Below are positions 21,890 to 26,373 of a stretch of DNA of 26,373 nt, piece by piece. The stretch spans positions 1 to 26,373 of the forward strand of contig JAWVZY010000006.1 in NCBI GenBank assembly GCA_033721955.1, given 5' to 3'. The first letter of the stretch is position 1. Every line of letters starts with the position of its first letter. Below the pieces are notes generated by a model. The model ran no database searches, had not been told where the DNA came from, and saw only the letters and a program-made list of their open reading frames with translations. A program made the position numbers and the translations under genes. The stretch comes from JAWVZY01 sp033721955. GTDB lineage: Bacteria > Patescibacteriota > Minisyncoccia > Spechtbacterales > 2-12-FULL-38-22.

Positions 21890-21895
21890 ATTATA
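21890..21895 (-). promoter_or_regulatory. -10 element for the mfd-dprA-topA operon
   Basis: TATAAT on the minus strand, 36 nt before the GTG start of mfd. No convincing -35 was found. Confidence 0.4.
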
Positions 21896-21902
21896 CAGAG
21901 TG

Positions 21903-21928
21903 AAGCCCCCGGTATTTACCAGGGGCTT
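21903..21928 (-). terminator. Hairpin after the pup-like gene, lacking a T-tract
   Basis: AAGCCCC (21903-21909) pairs with GGGGCTT (21922-21928), with a further GG/CC pair and one mismatch. No T-run follows on the minus strand, so it may be an mRNA 3'-protecting or weak termination stem. Confidence 0.5.
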
Positions 21929-21950
21929 TCACAAGGATCAATGGTGCGCT

Positions 21951-22157
21951 TTACTCTCCGCCCTTTTGTACGAATCCTTTTACAAATTCGTCGGCATTTT
22001 CGACAAGCAGTTCATCTATCTCATCGAGAAGATCATCCAGCTCATCCAGATCGTCTTGGTCAAGCTCACTGTTCTCCGGGAGCTTGATATCCTCGACCTT
22101 TTTCTCTTCCTGATCGCGTGATTTTTTGCCCTTTTCTTTTCTCTCTCTTTTTGCCAT
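21951..22157 (-). CDS. pup: Pup-like prokaryotic ubiquitin-like protein, 68 aa, ending GGE
   Basis: Pup is joined through its C-terminal Glu to lysines of target proteins, which are then unfolded and degraded by the bacterial proteasome. The last 28 residues, from DDLLDEIDELLVENADEF to VQKGGE, align without gaps to the C-terminal half of mycobacterial Pup (DDLLDEIDDVLEENAEDF...VQKGGQ). The acidic coiled-coil-forming region is residues about 30-58, and the C-terminus Gly66-Gly67-Glu68 is already the ligation-ready form. The N-terminal 20 residues are Lys/Arg/Glu-rich and disordered-looking. The gene is monocistronic, with an AAAGG SD and a strong promoter. No PafA, Dop, Mpa/ARC or 20S subunit gene lies in the window. 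Confidence 0.88.
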   Translation of the reverse strand: MAKRERKEKGKKSRDQEEKKVEDIKLPENSELDQDDLDELDDLLDEIDELLVENADEFVKGFVQKGGE

Positions 22158-22191
22158 TTTTTACCTTTCTGTAGGCGTGTAGATGTTTCAT

Positions 22192-22220
22192 ATATTACCA
22201 CAAAATAATTTTTTCGTCAA
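22192..22220 (-). promoter_or_regulatory. Promoter of the pup-like gene
   Basis: Minus strand TTGACG (22215-22220), 17 nt, TAATAT (22192-22197), extended -10 TGG. The leader is about 28 nt. It lies directly after a T-rich tract following pth. Confidence 0.75.
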
Positions 22221-22238
22221 AAAATAAAAACAGAGCTA

Positions 22239-22850
22239 TTATGCCTCAAAGTTTTTTTGTTCCGGTATTTCCCCTTCAATTAGTGCATCGTGTATAAGCT
22301 GAGCACAAAGCTTTTGGGATTTTTTTATATCTTTTTTCTTTTTCCCCCCTACCTTTTTTATAACGAGATTATTCATTTGTTTTTTTGTTCTTTTCTTTGG
22401 GCGCCTTTGATTGCCTATACCTACGCGGAAACGATAAAAATCCTTTGTTTTGAGTTTGCTTATAACATCTTTTACACCCTTATGCCCGCCTGAGCTTGAA
22501 CCATAACTTATGCGTATAGATCCGGCCGGTATATCAGCATCATCATGCACAAGTATAAATGATTTAGGGTTTAGTTTTTTGCTCTCAGCCAGCTCTTTTA
22601 CAGCAAGTCCGGATCTGTTCATGAAGGTAAGCGGCTTTGCAAGCACAACTTTTTTGGAATCTGTTCTGCCTACGAGAAAGCGGGTTTTTTTTGTTTCAGA
22701 TTCCTTAAATTCCACCCCTTCTTTTTCGAGGTCATTTTGAAGAAGATCAATAACTTCAAAACCTGTGTTATGGGGTGTTCCCATGTATTCTTCACCCGGG
22801 TTGCCCAGGCCCATTATTGTAACAGTTTTTAACAATTTATTGTTGCTCAT
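22239..22850 (-). CDS. pth: Peptidyl-tRNA hydrolase
   Basis: Pth releases tRNA from peptidyl-tRNAs that drop off ribosomes. The 203-residue product shows GLGNPGEEYMGTPHNTGF with the catalytic His27, KPLTFMNRSG (the Asn that contacts tRNA), VHDDADIPAGSIRI with the conserved Asp, and GGHKGVKDVI. After the core (FRVGIG) there is an unusually Lys-rich segment (KKRTKKQMNNLVIKKVGGKKKK), which probably adds RNA contacts. The start overlaps the 3' end of the LCP gene by 14 nt, so both are expressed from the promoter at 23841-23869. Confidence 0.95.
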   Translation of the reverse strand: MSNNKLLKTVTIMGLGNPGEEYMGTPHNTGFEVIDLLQNDLEKEGVEFKESETKKTRFLVGRTDSKKVVLAKPLTFMNRSGLAVKELAESKKLNPKSFILVHDDADIPAGSIRISYGSSSGGHKGVKDVISKLKTKDFYRFRVGIGNQRRPKKRTKKQMNNLVIKKVGGKKKKDIKKSQKLCAQLIHDALIEGEIPEQKNFEA

Positions 22851-23829
22851 TGTTCTTTAAAGTATTACTTATAAATTCTTGTATTTTACTGTAATCTTCA
22901 TAGCCCGCTGTTGGATGGAGGGTATATATTTGTTGTCCTGCTACATTTGTGTAATCAGAATACAGGAGTCCGGTTTCGGGGGTTATACTGTGCATGCCTA
23001 TATCATTCAGATCTATTTCATCGGCGACCAGGTCAAGTTGGAGTAGATTTATTAGTGTCATGTCAGTTGCTATGTATCCGCTAAGCTCTGTAAATAGTTT
23101 TTCTGCAACATTTTCTTCGCCATCTGCTCCGGTTTCTTCCCCGCTGCTTAGTTTATTTAATATCGCGATTATTAGTTCTTGTTGTCTGTCCATTCTGTCG
23201 AAATCCCCTCCGGGTCGGCTGCGGTCTCTAACATATGTAAGCGCCTCCTCTCCGTTCATTAGGCCCTCTTCTGTTTTAACTCCGCCTATAATGTCTACTA
23301 ATTGCTTTATGCCCTCAAGATTTATTATAACAGTATAATGTATATCTCTTCCGGTTATTTGCTCCATTTTATTTTTTATAATGCCATCCATTTCTGTGTT
23401 GGGCACTTCAGTACCGCCCGCGACCCTGTAAAGCTCATTTATTTTCTGGAACTGCCCATCGTGTGATATCCATAGGTCACGCGGAATTGAAAAGAGATCT
23501 GCCTGGCTGTTTTCAGTATTTATATCAGCTATCATAATAGTGTCTGCTAAATTTCCCGAAATATAATCTTCTCCGCTTATACCCAAAAGCATAATATCTA
23601 CCCTGCCTTCAGGAGATTTTTTTAGAGTGATGCCGCTTTTTATCTTTTCTAGTGAGGGTATTTTTACTTTAGACGTTTCATTTGAGGAGGGCTTGGGATT
23701 GTGATTAATGGGCTGGAGATATTTATCTGCTATATATGTAACACCCCAGCCAACGCCAATTATCGCAAGCACAATAGCCACTGTAATAACTATTGTTACA
23801 TACCCTTCTTTGTTGTGAAAAAATTTCAT
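22837..23829 (-). CDS. LytR-CpsA-Psr (LCP) family protein, 330 aa
   Basis: LCP enzymes transfer undecaprenyl-linked glycopolymers onto peptidoglycan (or proteins) outside the membrane. The protein has an N-terminal membrane helix (residues about 10-33), then the LCP domain: IMLLGISG, LADTIMIADINTE, FSIPRDLW (Arg/Asp region), KINELYRVAGG and YVRDRSRPGGDFDRMDRQQELI, the conserved arginine/aspartate motif. The stretch between GGVK and YVRDR is shorter than in typical family members. The start codon is 11 nt from the -10 box. It implies decorated cell-envelope polymers in this organism. Confidence 0.92.
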   Translation of the reverse strand: MKFFHNKEGYVTIVITVAIVLAIIGVGWGVTYIADKYLQPINHNPKPSSNETSKVKIPSLEKIKSGITLKKSPEGRVDIMLLGISGEDYISGNLADTIMIADINTENSQADLFSIPRDLWISHDGQFQKINELYRVAGGTEVPNTEMDGIIKNKMEQITGRDIHYTVIINLEGIKQLVDIIGGVKTEEGLMNGEEALTYVRDRSRPGGDFDRMDRQQELIIAILNKLSSGEETGADGEENVAEKLFTELSGYIATDMTLINLLQLDLVADEIDLNDIGMHSITPETGLLYSDYTNVAGQQIYTLHPTAGYEDYSKIQEFISNTLKNNEQQ

Positions 23830-23840
23830 GGATTTTTTTG

Positions 23841-23869
23841 ATAATACGCTATAAACCCTTTATTTGCAA
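23841..23869 (-). promoter_or_regulatory. Promoter of the LCP-pth operon
   Basis: Minus strand TTGCAA (23864-23869), 17 nt, TATTAT (23841-23846). Predicted leader about 5 nt, no SD. Confidence 0.65.
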
Positions 23870-23882
23870 GCAAAATAGATGG

Positions 23883-23911
23883 TTGTTTTAGGGCTATTTC
23901 TGTGTTAAAAT
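23883..23911 (+). promoter_or_regulatory. Promoter of lepB
   Basis: TTGTTT (23883-23888), 17 nt, TAAAAT (23906-23911). Seven bases separate it from ATG 23919, so transcription should start at or next to the start codon. Confidence 0.65.
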
Positions 23912-23918
23912 ACAGTGG

Positions 23919-24476
23919 ATGACAACTAGATTGCGAGCAGTATTCGATTTTATTTGGGATATATCTAAGATCATTGTAGTATCCCTTATAATCATCATAC
24001 CAATAAGATATTATGTAGTGCAGCCCTTTTTCGTAAGGGGGGCAAGTATGGAACCCAATTATCATCAGGGTGATTATTTGTTGGTTGATGAAATATCATA
24101 TCGCTTTAATAGCCCTCAGAGAGGAGAGGTTATTATTTTTCGTTTTCCGGGCAATCCTTCACAGTTTTATATAAAGCGAATAATAGGCCTTCCGGGCGAA
24201 ACAGTTACTATAGATGAGGGTACTGTCATTATAAAGGAAAGTGAAGACGGGCAAGGTTTTGAATTAAAAGAGGATTATTTGGATACCGTAGATACCAGCG
24301 GAAATTTAGAAATTACTTTAAGTGATAGTGAGTATTTTGTTTTAGGAGATAATCGTTCAGCCAGTCATGATTCCAGAAGGTGGGGGCCTCTTGGAGAGAA
24401 TTTTATAATAGGCAAGGTATTTTTGCGCGCGTGGCCTTTTGATCAATTCGATCTGATAGAAGCTCCAAATTACTAA
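23919..24476 (+). CDS. lepB: Signal peptidase I
   Basis: SPase I cleaves signal peptides from exported proteins at the outer face of the membrane. The 185-residue product has one membrane helix (about 14-35), then FVRGASMEPN with nucleophile Ser43, GDYLLVDEISYRF, FYIKRIIGLPGE with the general base Lys86, and GDNRSASHDSRRWG (box E). It is a single-helix Gram-positive-type size. It diverges from the LCP gene and lies 35 nt upstream of hisS. The promoter predicts a leaderless mRNA, and no SD is present. Confidence 0.95.
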   Translation: MTTRLRAVFDFIWDISKIIVVSLIIIIPIRYYVVQPFFVRGASMEPNYHQGDYLLVDEISYRFNSPQRGEVIIFRFPGNPSQFYIKRIIGLPGETVTIDEGTVIIKESEDGQGFELKEDYLDTVDTSGNLEITLSDSEYFVLGDNRSASHDSRRWGPLGENFIIGKVFLRAWPFDQFDLIEAPNY

Positions 24477-24511
24477 ATTTATACTGTAAACAAAAATTAA
24501 TTACTAATTAT

Positions 24512-25882
24512 ATGGCCAAGAAGAAGAAAAAATTTCAAACACCAACAGGAATGCACGATATACTGCCCGAAGAGCAGTATATTTGGCAGTATTTTTGGCG
24601 AATGGCCGAAGACACCGCTGATTTTTATAATTTTCAAAGAATAGATACTCCTATTTTGGAAAGCACAGAGCTTTTTGAAAAGGGGACGGGTCAAAGTTCA
24701 GATATTGTACTTAAGGAAATGTTTACCTTAAAAACTAAAGGAGGTGACAGCTTAACCATGCGGCCCGAAGGCACTCCTTCAACCGCGCGTTCTTATATAG
24801 AACATGGAATGAGAAAAAGGACATCACCCGTAAAGCTTTATTATGCGGGCCCCATGTTTCGCCATGAAAAACCTCAACGCGGGCGTTATCGACAATTCCA
24901 TCAATTTGGACTTGAGACACTTGGGGAAGATGACCCATCGCGTGATGCAGAAATTATAAATGTAACCTTTAGGATTTTAGAACGTATGCGCCTTCCTGCT
25001 TTTTGCGTGGAGATAAACTCAATAGGGTGCAAGGCATGCAGGCCAAAGTATATAAAGAATCTTAAGGAACATTACAGGTACCGCTTGCGTCAGGTTTGCG
25101 CGGATTGCCGAAAGCGTTATAAAGAAAATCCATTGCGCATGCTGGATTGCGCGGAGGAAAAATGCCAACGCGTTAAAGCTGAAGCACCTCAGATAGTTGA
25201 TTTCTTGTGCAATGATTGCAACGAGCATTTCAAAGGCGTTTTGGAGATACTTGACTACATAGATATACCGTATATATTAAACCCAATGCTTGTGAGGGGA
25301 TTAGATTATTACACTAGGACAGTGTTTGAGATATTTGAGGGTGAAGCAGGGCAGGCACCTTCTGTTTCAGCTGCTGCAGAAAAAGAAAAGGAAGAGAATG
25401 AAGAAGGTGAAGAAAAGAAAGAGGAAAAGGCGCCCCAAAAGCGACTTGCTTTAGCATCGGGTGGAAGGTATGATGAGCTGGTTAGATTTATAGGGGGAAA
25501 GGATACTCCCGCCGTAGGGGTTTCTCTTGGAGTTGAGCGCATTATTGAGGCAATGAAGGCAGCTGATAAACTTCCGCGAAAACCACAAGAGCCAAGAGTA
25601 TTTTTGGTACAGCTGGGTGATGCGGCCAAGAAAAAGGCCTTTGCTATTTTTGAAGAATTTAGAAAGGAAAATATACAGCTAAGAGAGGCGCTTGGCAGGG
25701 ATTCTATAAGTTCTCAGCTTAAGCTGGCTAATAAGTATGAAGCCGACCTATCTATTATAATAGGGCAGAAAGAGGCCTTAGATAATGTAGTGATAATTCG
25801 CGATATGGAAACAGGGAGCCAGGAAACAATACCCGAAGACAAACTTATAAAAGAAATTAAGAAACGGCTAAAGAGAAAATAA
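24512..25882 (+). CDS. hisS: Histidyl-tRNA synthetase
   Basis: HisRS charges tRNA-His. The 456-residue product has motif 1/2 landmarks (TPTGMHDILPEE, DTPILE, TMRPEGTPSTAR, MFRHEKPQRGRYRQFHQFGLE) and the His-specific RGLDYYTRTVFEI and SGGRYDELV. A Cys-rich insertion (residues about 170-240: CKAC, CADC, C...C, CNDC) is shared with a bacterial subgroup and probably binds zinc. Between EIFEG and LALASGGRYD lies a Lys/Glu-rich insertion (about residues 276-310) that is unusual inside the catalytic core. The anticodon-binding domain closes the protein. TATACT at 24480 may be its own -10; otherwise it reads through from lepB. Confidence 0.96.
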   Translation: MAKKKKKFQTPTGMHDILPEEQYIWQYFWRMAEDTADFYNFQRIDTPILESTELFEKGTGQSSDIVLKEMFTLKTKGGDSLTMRPEGTPSTARSYIEHGMRKRTSPVKLYYAGPMFRHEKPQRGRYRQFHQFGLETLGEDDPSRDAEIINVTFRILERMRLPAFCVEINSIGCKACRPKYIKNLKEHYRYRLRQVCADCRKRYKENPLRMLDCAEEKCQRVKAEAPQIVDFLCNDCNEHFKGVLEILDYIDIPYILNPMLVRGLDYYTRTVFEIFEGEAGQAPSVSAAAEKEKEENEEGEEKKEEKAPQKRLALASGGRYDELVRFIGGKDTPAVGVSLGVERIIEAMKAADKLPRKPQEPRVFLVQLGDAAKKKAFAIFEEFRKENIQLREALGRDSISSQLKLANKYEADLSIIIGQKEALDNVVIIRDMETGSQETIPEDKLIKEIKKRLKRK

Positions 25883-25883
25883 T

Positions 25884-26210
25884 ATGGAAAAGGATATTTT
25901 TTGCAAAATTATTGAAGGAGAAATGGATACAGATTTTCTTTTTGAAACCGAACAGTTGGTAGTATTTAAAGATATAGCCCCTAAAGCACCCGTACATTAT
26001 TTAGTAGTGCCTAAAAAGCATATTACAACTATTAATGATGCCGAAGAGGAAGACAGAGAGCTTTTGGGCAATATGATGCTTGCAGGCAAAAGGACTGCAA
26101 AAGAGACAGGCGTTGAAGATGGATATAAGCTAATTTTTAATGTCGGTAAAAATGGTGGGCAGGAAGTCCCGCATATCCATTTGCATATTTTAGGCGGATG
26201 GGGTAAATAA
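25884..26210 (+). CDS. HIT-family nucleotide-binding protein (HinT-like)
   Basis: At 108 residues it has the histidine-triad motif HIHLHILGG (His97, His99, His101), preceded by VLIFNVGKNGGQEVP-like strands. The N-terminus DIFCKIIEGEMDTDFLFETEQLVVFKDIAPKAPVHYLVVPKKHI is classic HinT. HinT hydrolyses AMP-amine conjugates, including aminoacyl-adenylates, so its place one base after hisS is sensible. No metal site other than the triad is seen. Confidence 0.94.
   Translation: MEKDIFCKIIEGEMDTDFLFETEQLVVFKDIAPKAPVHYLVVPKKHITTINDAEEEDRELLGNMMLAGKRTAKETGVEDGYKLIFNVGKNGGQEVPHIHLHILGGWGK
26181..26209 (+). promoter_or_regulatory. Possible promoter for rpsU
   Basis: TTGCAT (26181-26186), 17 nt, TAAATA (26204-26209), inside the 3' end of the HIT gene. 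It is weak but has the standard local spacing. Confidence 0.3.
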
Positions 26211-26235
26211 AATTAAAAGTAAATTAATTAAAATT

Positions 26236-26373
26236 ATGGCAAAACAACAAAACAAAAACCAAAGACCGGGTCTTGAGGTTCGCCGCAAGGACAATGAGTC
26301 CACAGGAAGCTTGGCGCGCCGTTTTGTACAAAAGGTTCGCAGGAGCGGAACCTTAATGGAGGTTAGAAACCGC
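26236..26373 (+). CDS. rpsU: Ribosomal protein bS21, N-terminal part (cut by window end)
   Basis: The frame opens at ATG 26236 and runs to the window end (46 residues). After a Gln/Asn/Lys-rich start (MAKQQNKNQRPG) it reads LEVRRKDNESTGSLARRFVQ then KVRRSGTLMEVRNR. This matches bS21: 'v.vr.nEs.e.aLrRF...v..sGil.e.r.R'. bS21 binds the 30S platform next to the anti-Shine-Dalgarno region of 16S rRNA. The leader is A/T-only around TTAATTAAAATT and has no SD. The stop and C-terminus are outside the window. Confidence 0.85.
   Translation, partial: MAKQQNKNQRPGLEVRRKDNESTGSLARRFVQKVRRSGTLMEVRNR

Noticed and set aside
1..26373. CRISPR array, insertion sequence or complete prophage
   Set aside because: No spaced direct-repeat array, transposase, integrase or phage structural gene was found in any frame.

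Overview
The window is a gene-dense bacterial chromosome segment with roughly 40% GC and very short intergenic gaps. It looks like a Candidate Phyla Radiation (Patescibacteria, probably Parcubacteria-like) genome. The hints are small CPR-type proteins (DUF5679-like and DUF5654-like), cut-down versions of core enzymes (a 674-residue Mfd, an acetyltransferase-only GlmU), and housekeeping genes packed with overlaps or gaps of a few bases. This lineage call is inference.

Layout. (1) Positions 1-4120 hold a row of mostly small plus-strand genes. Most are single units with their own -35/-10 promoter of the form TTGnnn-17-TAnnnT, a strong Shine-Dalgarno and a hairpin terminator. They include an ASCH-like protein, a DnaJ-type zinc-motif protein coupled to a cytidine-deaminase-like enzyme, a convergent DUF5679-like protein and a site-2 protease. 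In the largest gene-free gap (2458-2868) there is a candidate non-coding RNA. It has a promoter, a 5' GNRA hairpin, about 150 nt that is half C and almost free of G, and terminal hairpins. (2) 4188-7034: glmS faces a GlmU-like hexosamine acetyltransferase with a membrane anchor (amino-sugar supply). (3) 7155-9986: yvcK, tsaC and an MFS-type transporter form an overlapping operon. (4) 10014-11129: an MscS channel and tRNA-Leu(CAA) on the minus strand. The 3' end of the tRNA is duplicated 143 bp away, around a strongly foldable repeat-like element. (5) 11220-13892: an M28-type metallopeptidase, then parA-parB. (6) 13889-16421: a RelA/SpoT homologue diverging from a small membrane protein. (7) 16496-22157, minus strand: an unknown 79-residue protein with a near-perfect promoter, then topA, dprA and a shortened mfd, and a 68-residue Pup-like (prokaryotic ubiquitin-like) protein ending in Gly-Gly-Glu. 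(8) 22239-26373: pth and an LCP-family protein on the minus strand; lepB, hisS, a HIT protein and the start of rpsU on the plus strand.

The standout is the Pup-like gene at 21951-22157: its C-terminal half closely matches actinobacterial Pup and it already ends in GGE, the ligation-ready form. No ligase (PafA), deamidase (Dop), ATPase or proteasome gene is in the window, so the rest of a pupylation pathway would have to lie elsewhere. Other points worth attention are the C-rich RNA, the tRNA-flanking direct repeat with its foldable insert, divergent promoters that share one -35 box on opposite strands, and several genes whose start codon lies so close to the -10 box that their mRNAs should be leaderless or nearly so.

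All calls come from reading the sequence. No database search or folding program was run.
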